Below are positions 53,951 through 61,401 of a stretch of 64,000 nucleotides of DNA, piece after piece. Under the pieces are notes generated by a model. The model was given only the letters and a program-made list of their open reading frames with translations, made no database searches and was not told the DNA's origin. Origin of the DNA: an uncultured Oscillospiraceae bacterium. GTDB taxonomy: Bacteria > Bacillota > Clostridia > Oscillospirales > Oscillospiraceae. The translations under genes were made by a program, and so were the position numbers. The stretch's first letter is position 1; every line of letters starts with the position of its first letter. The stretch covers positions 31,124-95,123 of the forward strand of contig CANPWZ010000007.1 of the NCBI GenBank assembly GCA_947585425.1, read 5' to 3'.

Positions 53951-55279
53951 ATGCGTATCCGCGTGATCTGCGGCCTGCTGGCCGCCCTTTTGCTGATCCT
54001 GGCGGCGCTGCTCGCCCTCCGAGCCGCGGAGCGCCCGGTCTCCGACCTGGACCCCGCCACACTGGACGGAGGAATATCCACCCCCGCGCCCACGCCGGAG
54101 CCCTCCCCGGCCCCCACGCCCACACCGGCGCCGGAGCCGACGCCCTCGCCCACGCCCGCCCCCACGCCGGAATCCACCCCCACGCCGGAGCCCGTCCCTG
54201 AGCCCTCGCCTGCGGAGCGGCGTCTGGCGGAGATGACCTTGGACGAGAAGATCGGCCAGCTGTTCCTCATCGAGCTGGCGGGCCTGCGGGCCGTGCCCGG
54301 AGAGGGCCCCTTCAGCCACACCGTCCTCACCGATCGGATGCGGGCGGCGCTGGAACAGTACCCGGTGGGCGGGGTGGTGATCTTCAAGGAGAACCTGGCC
54401 TCCCCCAATCAGCTCCGCGCCCTGCTGGCCGACCTGCGGGACACCCTCCCCACCACCCCTTTCCTGGCGGTGGACGAGGAGGGCGGCAGGGTATCCCGGC
54501 TGGCAAACGCCGGCGGCTTCGGCGTCCCCAACGTGGGCCCCATGGGAGAGATCGGCGCCTCCGGCGACCCCCGGCGGGCCTATGACGCCTGTTTCACCAT
54601 CGGCGGCTGTCTGGCGGAGTACGGCTTCAACCTGAACTTCGCCCCGGTGGCGGATGTGGACTCCAACCCCGCCAACCCGGTCATCGGCGACCGGGCCTTC
54701 AGCGGCGACCCCGCCCTGGCGGCAAAGATGGTCCCCGCCGCCCTGGACGGCCTCCACGCCGCCGGGGTGATGGGCTGTCTCAAACACTTTCCCGGCCACG
54801 GGGACACGGCGGACGACTCCCACGCCGGCCCCGTGTCCCTCTCCAAGACCTGGGAGGAGCTGCTGGACTGCGAGCTGGTCCCCTTCATGGCCGCCCTGGA
54901 CAGGACGGATATGGTCATGGCCGCCCACATCACCCTGCCCAATGTGACGGACGACGGCCTGCCCGCCTCCCTGTCCCGCCAGGTGCTGACGGACAGGCTC
55001 CGCGGGGAGCTGGGATATGACGGCGTCATCGTCACCGACTCGCTGGCCATGAAGGCCGTCGCCAACGACTGGTCCTCCGGGGAGGCGGCGGTGCTGGCCC
55101 TCCGGGCGGGGGCGGACCTGCTGCTCATGCCGAACGATCTGCCGGAGGCCTTCGCCGCCGTCAAAGCCGCCGTGGAGGACGGGACCGTCTCCCCGGAGCG
55201 GCTGGACGAGAGCGTACTTAGGATATTGACCCTGAAGGAGCGGTACGGCCTGCTGGACGGCGGCCCCGCCGCCCAATGA
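53951..55279 (+). CDS. nagZ: Membrane-anchored GH3 beta-N-acetylhexosaminidase (NagZ-like)
   Basis: A 442-residue glycosidase. One N-terminal membrane segment or uncleaved signal (about 5-23) is followed by a PTPEPSPAPTP-type linker (about 40-90) and a single GH3 catalytic domain. NagZ hallmarks: AVDEEGGRVSRL, FAPVADVDSNP, CLKHFPGHGDT with the His-Asp acid/base loop, and VTDSLAMKA with the Asp nucleophile. It would trim N-acetylglucosamine from muropeptides outside the membrane. AAAGGGGGG is 6 nt before the ATG. The next gene begins 17 bp later. Confidence 0.92.
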   Translation: MRIRVICGLLAALLLILAALLALRAAERPVSDLDPATLDGGISTPAPTPEPSPAPTPTPAPEPTPSPTPAPTPESTPTPEPVPEPSPAERRLAEMTLDEKIGQLFLIELAGLRAVPGEGPFSHTVLTDRMRAALEQYPVGGVVIFKENLASPNQLRALLADLRDTLPTTPFLAVDEEGGRVSRLANAGGFGVPNVGPMGEIGASGDPRRAYDACFTIGGCLAEYGFNLNFAPVADVDSNPANPVIGDRAFSGDPALAAKMVPAALDGLHAAGVMGCLKHFPGHGDTADDSHAGPVSLSKTWEELLDCELVPFMAALDRTDMVMAAHITLPNVTDDGLPASLSRQVLTDRLRGELGYDGVIVTDSLAMKAVANDWSSGEAAVLALRAGADLLLMPNDLPEAFAAVKAAVEDGTVSPERLDESVLRILTLKERYGLLDGGPAAQ

Positions 55280-55296
55280 TGAGAGGAGCGCGCCCC

Positions 55297-56373
55297 ATGA
55301 AAAAGTTTCTGATCGCCCTGCTGTGCGTCGTTTTGGCCGTCGTCCTGGCGGCGGGCGGCTATGTGGCCTACGTGTTCATCGCCTATTACCGGCTGGAGGA
55401 CGATCTGCCCCTGACCGTGGACGCCCTGGGCGCCGCTGCCGAAGCCCCCGCCGCCGGGGGGAGCTACCGGCTGGCCTCCTACAACGTTGGCTTCGGGGCG
55501 TACAGCGCCGATTACAGCTTCTTTATGGACGGCGGCAGGGAGAGCCGGGCCCGCTCGCCGGAGGCGGTGCGGGAGAACCTGGCTAGGGCCGTGGATGCCG
55601 TGACCGCTCTGGAACCCGACTTCCTGCTGATGCAGGAGATCGATGTGGACGGCACCCGCAGCCATCACATCGACGAGCTGTCCCTCATCCGGGAGCGGCT
55701 GGGCGGGGCCTTCGCCTGCGGCGTCTTCGCCCAGAACTACGACAGCCCCTATCTGTTCTGGCCGCTGACCGAGCCCCACGGGGCCAACAGGGCCGGCATC
55801 GCCGTGTTCTCCAGATTCCCCATTGCCTCCGCCCTGCGGCGGAGCCTCCCCATCGAGGGCGGGTTTATGAAATTCCTGGACCTGGACCGCTGCTATTCCG
55901 TCCAGCGCGTCCCGGCGGAGGACGGCCGGGAGCTGGTGATCTACAATTTCCACCTGTCCGCCTACACCAGCGACGGGACCATCGCCAACGACCAGCTGAA
56001 AATGCTCTTTGCCGATATGCGGGCGGAGTATGACGCCGGCAACTGGACCATCGCCGCCGGGGACTTCAACAAGGACCTGGTGGGGGACGGCGGGGCCTCC
56101 TTCGGGGTCACCGGGCCGGAGTACACCTGGGCCCAGCCCATCCCGGCGTCCATCGTCCCGGAGGGATTCTCTATCGTCGCCCCCTACGATGAGGATGACC
56201 CCGTCCCCTCCTGTCGCAACGCTGATCGGCCCTACGGGGAGGACGACTTCTGCGTCACCGTGGACGGCTTCATCGTCTCCGCCAACGTGGGTGTGGAGGG
56301 AGCGGCCGTGGAGGACACCGGCTTTGCCTGGAGCGACCACAACCCTGTGTATCTGGACTTCACCCTGAACTGA
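55297..56373 (+). CDS. Membrane-anchored endonuclease/exonuclease/phosphatase family protein
   Basis: A 358-residue protein with an N-terminal membrane anchor (about 3-27) and an EEP domain outside: LASYNVGFG, LLMQEIDVDG (metal Glu), YNFHLSAYT, AAGDFNKDL and WSDHNPVYLDF (catalytic Asp-His). EEP enzymes cleave phosphodiesters in nucleic acids or lipids; an extracellular anchored form could be a nuclease or a sphingomyelinase-like enzyme. AGGAG is 8 nt before ATG 55297. It is co-transcribed with the nagZ-like gene. Confidence 0.86.
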   Translation: MKKFLIALLCVVLAVVLAAGGYVAYVFIAYYRLEDDLPLTVDALGAAAEAPAAGGSYRLASYNVGFGAYSADYSFFMDGGRESRARSPEAVRENLARAVDAVTALEPDFLLMQEIDVDGTRSHHIDELSLIRERLGGAFACGVFAQNYDSPYLFWPLTEPHGANRAGIAVFSRFPIASALRRSLPIEGGFMKFLDLDRCYSVQRVPAEDGRELVIYNFHLSAYTSDGTIANDQLKMLFADMRAEYDAGNWTIAAGDFNKDLVGDGGASFGVTGPEYTWAQPIPASIVPEGFSIVAPYDEDDPVPSCRNADRPYGEDDFCVTVDGFIVSANVGVEGAAVEDTGFAWSDHNPVYLDFTLN

Positions 56374-56387
56374 ACCGCCCTTTTCCG

Positions 56388-56419
56388 AGGCGCGCCGTCT
56401 GTGCGGCGCGCCTTTTCTT
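56388..56419 (+). terminator. Terminator after the EEP-family gene
   Basis: A 10-bp perfect stem (AGGCGCGCCG / CGGCGCGCCT) with a 6-nt loop is followed by TTTCTT. Confidence 0.85.
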
Positions 56420-56464
56420 CCGCCCGGGGGCGCAAAATATTCCCAAAAAAACTTCGGTTTTCTA

Positions 56465-56493
56465 TTGGCTTTTTGGTGATGTTGTGCTATGAT
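56465..56493 (+). promoter_or_regulatory. Promoter of the hydrogenase accessory genes
   Basis: TTGGCT (56465-56470) is 17 bp from TATGAT (56488-56493), with an extended -10 TGC, 43 bp before the first DRTGG gene. Confidence 0.65.
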
Positions 56494-56536
56494 GTACCAT
56501 GTAGAGTTATCACATAAGGGAATGGAGGGATCCCAC

Positions 56537-56875
56537 ATGAACTTAAGCGAAGTCCGCGACATCCTGGACGCCGAGGTGCTCACCGGCGAGGAGCTGCTCG
56601 ACGCGGAGGTCTACTCCGCCTGCGGCAGCGACCTGATGAGCGACGTGCTGGCCTACGTCCACAACCAGTCTCTGCTGCTCACCGGCCTGGTGAGCCCCCA
56701 GGTCATCCGCACCGCCGAGATGATGGATATGTGCTGCGTCATTTTCGTGCGCGGCAAGCGGCCCGACGGCAATATCCTCCAGCTGGCGCAGGACCGGGGC
56801 CTGGCGGTGCTGGCCACCGACAAGCGGATGTATCAGGCCTGCGGCCTGCTCTACTCCGCGGGGCTCCACGAATGA
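56537..56875 (+). CDS. DRTGG domain protein
   Basis: This 112-residue protein corresponds to a stand-alone DRTGG domain (VLTGEELLDAEVYSACGSDLMSDVLAYV, LLLTGLVSPQVIRTAEM). DRTGG domains are small regulatory domains, named from phosphotransacetylase-linked proteins, often next to CBS domains and of unproven ligand. ATG 56537 follows GGAGGG. It starts the seven-kilobase hydrogenase region and overlaps the next gene by 4 nt (ATGA). Confidence 0.84.
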   Translation: MNLSEVRDILDAEVLTGEELLDAEVYSACGSDLMSDVLAYVHNQSLLLTGLVSPQVIRTAEMMDMCCVIFVRGKRPDGNILQLAQDRGLAVLATDKRMYQACGLLYSAGLHE

Positions 56876-57306
56876 CCGGCGACGATAAGATCCACCTGTC
56901 CTATCAGGTGGAGGGGGGCGACCTGACCCGCGCGGGGGAGGCGTCCTCCGGCGTCAAGCAGACGCTGCGCAAGCTGGGCATCGACCCGGGGACCATCCGC
57001 CGGGTGTCGGTGTGCATGTACGAGGGGGAGATCAACATGGTCATCCACGCCAACGGCGGCCTGGCCATGGTGGACGTGGGGCTGGACGACATCACCATCA
57101 CCCTCACCGACTTCGGCCCCGGCATCCCCGACATCGACAAGGCCATGCAGGCCGGCTGGTCCACCGCCGCCGACTCGGTGCGGGACCTGGGCTTCGGCGC
57201 CGGCATGGGTCTGCCCAACATGAAAAAGTACAGCGACGAGATGAACATCAAATCCATCGTGGGGGTGGGCACTACCGTCACCATGGTGGTGAAGATCCCG
57301 TCCTGA
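56872..57306 (+). CDS. HATPase-only anti-sigma-factor-like ATP-binding protein
   Basis: This 144-residue protein is a GHKL/HATPase fold of RsbW/SpoIIAB type: MYEGEINMVIHANGG for the N-box, ITLTDFGPGIPDI for the G1 box and GFGAGMGLPNMKKYSD for the G2 box and lid. No histidine-phosphotransfer domain is present, so it binds ATP without being a normal sensor kinase. Such genes are common beside clostridial hydrogenases. It overlaps the DRTGG gene; the HydA-like gene follows 37 bp later. Confidence 0.87.
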   Translation: MTGDDKIHLSYQVEGGDLTRAGEASSGVKQTLRKLGIDPGTIRRVSVCMYEGEINMVIHANGGLAMVDVGLDDITITLTDFGPGIPDIDKAMQAGWSTAADSVRDLGFGAGMGLPNMKKYSDEMNIKSIVGVGTTVTMVVKIPS

Positions 57307-57343
57307 TTCCCCGCGAAGCCACGCATATAAGGAGGTGTCCGGC

Positions 57344-58684
57344 GTGCGTCATTCCGTGGCACTGACATTGAAAAAGTGCCGGGGCTGCACCACCTGTATC
57401 AAAAGCTGCCCCACCGAGGCCATCCGCGTGAGAAACGGCAAGGCCACCATCCTGCCCAACCGTTGTATCGACTGCGGCACCTGCATCCAGGTCTGTCCCC
57501 ACCAGGCGGTCCGCTCCCTGCGCTCCGATGTGCGGGAGGCCCTGGAGCGCTTTCCATACACCATCGCCGTGCCCGACCCGGCCCTGTACGCCCAGTTCCA
57601 CAACCTGAACGACGTAAACATCGTCCTCAACGGCCTTCTGGCCATCGGCTTTGACGACGTGTACGAGTCCGCCGCCTCCGCCGAGCTGCTGGCCGACGCC
57701 ATGGACGCCTGGGACCAGGACCACACCACCCTGAAGCCGGAGATCTCCCCGGCCTGCCCCGCGGTGGTGCGGCTGATCTGCATCCGCTTCCCCGACCTGC
57801 TGGGCCATCTGGCCCCGGTGATCACCCCGGTGGAGCTGGCCGCCATCCTGGCCCGCCGCCGGGCGGAGGAGGCCGGCGTGCCGCCGGAGGACATCGGCGT
57901 GTTCTCCATCGTGCCCTGCTCCTCCCAGGTCACCTCCGTCTCCGCCCCCAACGGGCTGCACAAAAAGGTGCTGGACGGCGCCCTGGCCATCCGGGACGTG
58001 TATCTGGAACTGCTGGAGCCCATGCGTCAGCTGGGCTCCGGGGATCTGCTCCCCCTGGCCGGGGGCCGGACGGGGGCCGGCTGGGCCTTCTCCGGCGGCG
58101 AGGCCCTGTCCCGCCGGGACAAGCGGTACATCGCCGTGGACGGCATCGTCAACGTGATCAAAATGCTGGAGGAGATCGAGGACGGCCGCATGCCCGACGC
58201 CGATTTCATCGAACTCAGGGCCTGCACCAAGGGCTGTCTGGGGGGCTGCCTCAATGTGGAGAACCCCTATACCGCCAAAATGCGCCTGAAGGACCTGATG
58301 GGCAATCTGCCCCCCTCGGCGCCTCCCTCCGCCAAAGCCAGGCAGGAGGTCACCGACATCCTGGAGTCCACCGAGAAGCCGGAGTTCCTCCCCACCTTCC
58401 AGCTGGACCCTGACCGCCGGAAGGCCATGGAGAAACTGATGGCCATCCAGCAGCTGGAGGACCGGCTCCCCGGCCTGCGGTGCGGCTCCTGCGGGGCCCC
58501 CTCCTGCCGGGCCTTCGCCGAGGACGTGGTCATGGGCCGGGCCAGCGTGGACGACTGTATCTTCCGGGTCCGGGCCAGGATGCAGCACATGGCCGGCAAT
58601 ACCGACGCGGACGACTACCTGCCCGCCCCCTTCCGGCGGCGGAAGGAAACGCCCGCGGCGAGCGACGAGGAGGCGACGTCATGA
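57344..58684 (+). CDS. HydA-like iron-sulfur protein, probable hydrogenase-type sensor
   Basis: A 446-residue protein with two N-terminal [4Fe-4S] motifs (CRGCTTCIKSCP, CIDCGTCIQVCP), a central region like the H-cluster domain of [FeFe] hydrogenases, and a C-terminal Fe-S motif (CGSCGAPSC...). The H-cluster cysteines are traceable (SPACPAVV, IVPCSSQ, RACTKGCLGGC), but the lysine of the usual PCxxK and other catalytic residues are missing. This fits the sensory (HydS/group D-like) branch rather than a working hydrogenase. GTG 57344 is preceded by AGGAGG at 8 nt. Confidence 0.87.
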   Translation: MRHSVALTLKKCRGCTTCIKSCPTEAIRVRNGKATILPNRCIDCGTCIQVCPHQAVRSLRSDVREALERFPYTIAVPDPALYAQFHNLNDVNIVLNGLLAIGFDDVYESAASAELLADAMDAWDQDHTTLKPEISPACPAVVRLICIRFPDLLGHLAPVITPVELAAILARRRAEEAGVPPEDIGVFSIVPCSSQVTSVSAPNGLHKKVLDGALAIRDVYLELLEPMRQLGSGDLLPLAGGRTGAGWAFSGGEALSRRDKRYIAVDGIVNVIKMLEEIEDGRMPDADFIELRACTKGCLGGCLNVENPYTAKMRLKDLMGNLPPSAPPSAKARQEVTDILESTEKPEFLPTFQLDPDRRKAMEKLMAIQQLEDRLPGLRCGSCGAPSCRAFAEDVVMGRASVDDCIFRVRARMQHMAGNTDADDYLPAPFRRRKETPAASDEEATS

Positions 58685-59010
58685 CGGTCCAACAACTGGC
58701 GGGCGAGCTGGGCCTGACGGTGTTCGCCCTGGACGACCCGGCCCGGGAAGTGGCCGGCGGCTACTGCGGCGACCTGCTGAGCTGGGTGATGGGCCGGGCG
58801 GTGGCCGGGGGCGCGTGGCTCACCATCATGAGCAATATGAATGTGGCCGCCGTGGCCGCTCTGGCCGACGTGGCCTGCGTCATCCTCACCGAGGGGGTCC
58901 AGCCCGACCCGGCCCTGCTGGAGAAGGCCAGGACCCAGGGGGTCAATCTGCTGGGCACCGAGCTGCCCACTTACGCCTGCGCCGGGAGGCTCCACGCCCT
59001 CATCGGCTGA
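58681..59010 (+). CDS. Second DRTGG domain protein
   Basis: A 109-residue stand-alone DRTGG domain (VQQLAGELGLTVFALD, AGGYCGDLLSWVMGRA, VACVILTEGVQPD). It overlaps the HydA-like gene by 4 nt. It shares overall length and pattern with the DRTGG protein at the start of the operon (the tail LLGTELPTYACAGRLHALIG parallels LATDKRMYQACGLLYSAGL), so the two are diverged paralogues that may pair. Confidence 0.84.
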   Translation: MTVQQLAGELGLTVFALDDPAREVAGGYCGDLLSWVMGRAVAGGAWLTIMSNMNVAAVAALADVACVILTEGVQPDPALLEKARTQGVNLLGTELPTYACAGRLHALIG

Positions 59011-59049
59011 TATTTCCCGGAAAATCCATCCGCGCGAGGGGGTGACACG

Positions 59050-59787
59050 GTGCCCGAGTTCTCCTTCGATCTGCATATGCACAGCTGCCTCTCCCCCTGC
59101 GGCAGCGAGGACAACACCCCGAACAGCCTGGCCGGCATGTGCGCCCTGGCGGGGCTGGACATCGTGGCCCTCACCGACCACAACGCCGTGGGCAACTGCG
59201 GTGCCTTCCTCCGGGCGGCGGAGCGGTACGGGCTGCTGGCCCTGCCCGGCATGGAGCTCACCTCCGCCGAGGAGGTCCATATCGTCTGCCTGTTCCCCGG
59301 CCTTGAGGAAGCGGAGGGCTTCGGCGAACTGGTGAAGGGCCGCCTGCCCCCCATCAAAAACAAGCGGGACATCTACGGCCCCCAGATCCTCATGGACGAG
59401 GACGACAATGTTTTGGGGGAGGAGGATCTGTTCTACGCCGGGGCCGCCGCCGTCAGCGCCTATGAGGCGGCAGAGCTGGCCGCCTCCTGCGGCGGGATCG
59501 CCTATCCCGCCCACATCGACCGGCCCTCCTTCTCCCTGCTGGCCAACCTGGGGCTTTGGGATCCGTCCATGGGCTTCCCCCTGGCGGAGGCGTCCAAAAA
59601 CTGCCCGGCCGATCTGTTCGACCGGCCCGACCTGAACGGGGTGCCCCACGTCGCCGCCTGCGACGCCCACTACCTGGATCAGATCCCCGACGCCCACCAG
59701 TTCATGGCGCTGCCGGAGCGCACTCCCCAGGCCGTCCTGGCCTGGCTGAAAAACGGGTGCAGGCCCCTTCCGGGCTGGAAATTGTGA
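59050..59787 (+). CDS. PHP-domain phosphoesterase-like protein
   Basis: A 245-residue PHP protein. The metal motifs are FDLHMHSCLSPC (HxH), LTDHNAVGN (DH), PGMELTS (Glu), YPAHIDRP (His) and ACDAHYLD (DxH), so the trinuclear site looks complete. The PHP family hydrolyses phosphoesters. GTG 59050 follows a GAGGGGG. This type of PHP gene recurs beside clostridial hydrogenases, suggesting a role in signalling or maturation; the substrate is unknown. Confidence 0.88.
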   Translation: MPEFSFDLHMHSCLSPCGSEDNTPNSLAGMCALAGLDIVALTDHNAVGNCGAFLRAAERYGLLALPGMELTSAEEVHIVCLFPGLEEAEGFGELVKGRLPPIKNKRDIYGPQILMDEDDNVLGEEDLFYAGAAAVSAYEAAELAASCGGIAYPAHIDRPSFSLLANLGLWDPSMGFPLAEASKNCPADLFDRPDLNGVPHVAACDAHYLDQIPDAHQFMALPERTPQAVLAWLKNGCRPLPGWKL

Positions 59788-59828
59788 AATTTTTGTCGAT
59801 TTTGCCGGTATCTTTCGGCCGAGTTACC

Positions 59829-59858
59829 TTGCGCAAACCACCGGCCCCATGATACAAT
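59829..59858 (+). promoter_or_regulatory. Promoter of the hnd operon
   Basis: TTGCGC (59829-59834) is 18 bp from TACAAT (59853-59858), with an extended -10 TGA, 78 bp before hndA. The long leader contains a GC-rich dyad (GCGCGAAGCGC area). Confidence 0.6.
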
Positions 59859-59935
59859 GTCCTTCGCGCGAAGCGCACGTTTTATCTGTAACGCGCGGGC
59901 GCGGGCCCGCACTTTGAGAAAAAGGAGGAAACCAT

Positions 59936-60439
59936 ATGCCCAACTGCAAGACCGCCGTCCCATACCGGGGCACCCCGGAACAGGAGGAGCGCCTGCGCCA
60001 GGTGATCGCGGAGCACAAAGGCCAGCCCGGCGCCACCATGCCGGTGCTCCAGGCCGCCCAGGAGATCTTCGGCTATCTGCCCGAGGAGGTCCAGATCATG
60101 GTGGCCGAGGGGCTGGACATCCCGCTGTCCGAGGTATACGGCGTGGCCAGCTTCTATTCGTTCTTCTCCCTGAACCCCAAGGGCAAGTATCAGATCTCCG
60201 TCTGCCTCGGCACCGCCTGCTACGTGAAGGGCGCCGCCGGCGTGCTGGACGCGGTGGAGAAAAAGCTGAACATCGCCCCCGGCGGCATCACCCCCGACGG
60301 GGTGTTCTCCCTGGACGCCTGCCGGTGCATCGGCGCCTGCGGCCTGGCCCCCGTCATGATGATCAACGACGACGTGTACGGCCGCCTGACCCCCGACAAG
60401 GTGGGGCCCATCCTGGACAAATACCTGGCGGAGGCATGA
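59936..60439 (+). CDS. hndA: NAD(P)-linked hydrogenase subunit A (NuoE-like)
   Basis: A 167-residue thioredoxin-fold [2Fe-2S] protein. The cluster cysteines are in CLGTACYVKG and DACRCIGACGLAP, the C-x4-C...C-x3-C pattern of NuoE/HndA. It relays electrons between NuoF-like HndC and the hydrogenase. AAAGGAGG precedes the ATG. Its stop overlaps the start of the next HATPase gene by 4 nt. Confidence 0.95.
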   Translation: MPNCKTAVPYRGTPEQEERLRQVIAEHKGQPGATMPVLQAAQEIFGYLPEEVQIMVAEGLDIPLSEVYGVASFYSFFSLNPKGKYQISVCLGTACYVKGAAGVLDAVEKKLNIAPGGITPDGVFSLDACRCIGACGLAPVMMINDDVYGRLTPDKVGPILDKYLAEA

Positions 60440-61017
60440 AAGAGCTGTCCCTCCACCTGTTGGATGTGGCCAAAAACTCGGTGACCGCCGGGGCCGGTCA
60501 TGTGGACATCAGCCTGACGGAGGATGACGGGGGCTGGCTGACCATCACCATCCGGGACGACGGACGGGGCATGTCCCCGGAGTTCCTGGCCCGGGTCACC
60601 GACCCCTTCACCACCACCCGCACCACCCGCAAGGTGGGCCTGGGCCTGCCCCTCTACCGGCTGGCGGCGGAGCAGACCGGCGGCTCGCTGGACATCCAAA
60701 GCACCGTGGGAGCGGGCACCACCGTCACCGCCAAATTCCAGCGGCGGCACCTGGACTGTCCGCCTCTGGGCGATCTGCCCGGCACCATCGCCCTGCTGAT
60801 CCAGGGCAGCCCGGACATCGAGTTCACCTATCGCCACGCCACCCCCAACGGGACGGCGGAGCTCTCCACCGCGGAGCTGCGGGAGGTCCTCGGGGAGGAC
60901 GTCTCCCTGGCCGAGCCGGAGATCTTCGCCTGGATCCAGGACTATCTGACCGAGCAGGAAGAACAGGCGGCCGTGTCCATCGACCCCGCCGCCATGATCA
61001 AAGGAGAGATAACATGA
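60436..61017 (+). CDS. HATPase-only protein inside the hnd operon
   Basis: A 193-residue protein with a histidine-kinase-type ATPase domain (about 1-110): LDVAKNSVTAG (N-box), TIRDDGRGMSPE (G1), DPFTTTRTTRKVGLGLPLY (F/G2) and GTTVTAKF. A C-terminal about 80 residues are distinct. No dimerisation/phosphoacceptor histidine or sensor domain is present. It overlaps hndA and hndB by 4 nt at each end, so it is made together with them. The function is unproven; it may act as a redox-linked anti-sigma-type partner. Confidence 0.88.
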   Translation: MKELSLHLLDVAKNSVTAGAGHVDISLTEDDGGWLTITIRDDGRGMSPEFLARVTDPFTTTRTTRKVGLGLPLYRLAAEQTGGSLDIQSTVGAGTTVTAKFQRRHLDCPPLGDLPGTIALLIQGSPDIEFTYRHATPNGTAELSTAELREVLGEDVSLAEPEIFAWIQDYLTEQEEQAAVSIDPAAMIKGEIT

Positions 61018-61382
61018 AAAGTTTGGAAGAACTGAAGGCCATCCGTGAGAAAATGAAGCGCCAGATGGAGGTCCGCGACAACGACGAGAACACCATCCGG
61101 GTGGTGGTGGGCATGGCCACCTGCGGCATCGCCGCCGGCGCCCGCCCCGTGATGACCGCCTTCCTGGACGAGGTGGAGCGCCGGGGCCTGAAGAACGTGT
61201 CCGTGTCCCAGACCGGGTGCATCGGCGTGTGCCGGCTGGAGCCGGTGGCCGAGGTGTTCGTCCCCGGCCAGGAGAAGGTCACCTATGTGAAGCTCCGCCC
61301 CGACATGGTCCCCGCCATCGTGGAGCAGCATCTGGTGAACCACAACGTGGTCACCGATTACACCATCGGCGCCGCCGAATAA
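61014..61382 (+). CDS. hndB: NAD(P)-linked hydrogenase subunit B ([2Fe-2S] ferredoxin-like)
   Basis: A 122-residue thioredoxin-like [2Fe-2S] ferredoxin with cysteines in VGMATCGIAAGARPV and SQTGCIGVCRLEP. It matches HndB-type subunits of clostridial and Desulfovibrio NADP-reducing hydrogenases. It is 19 bp upstream of hndC. Confidence 0.93.
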   Translation: MKSLEELKAIREKMKRQMEVRDNDENTIRVVVGMATCGIAAGARPVMTAFLDEVERRGLKNVSVSQTGCIGVCRLEPVAEVFVPGQEKVTYVKLRPDMVPAIVEQHLVNHNVVTDYTIGAAE

Positions 61383-61401
61383 ACAGAAGGAGGAACCCGA
61401 T

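Noticed and set aside
59782..59797. Rex-type operator before the hnd promoter
   Set aside because: TTGTGAA matches one half-site, but the second half does not fit and the match includes the stop codon of the PHP gene.
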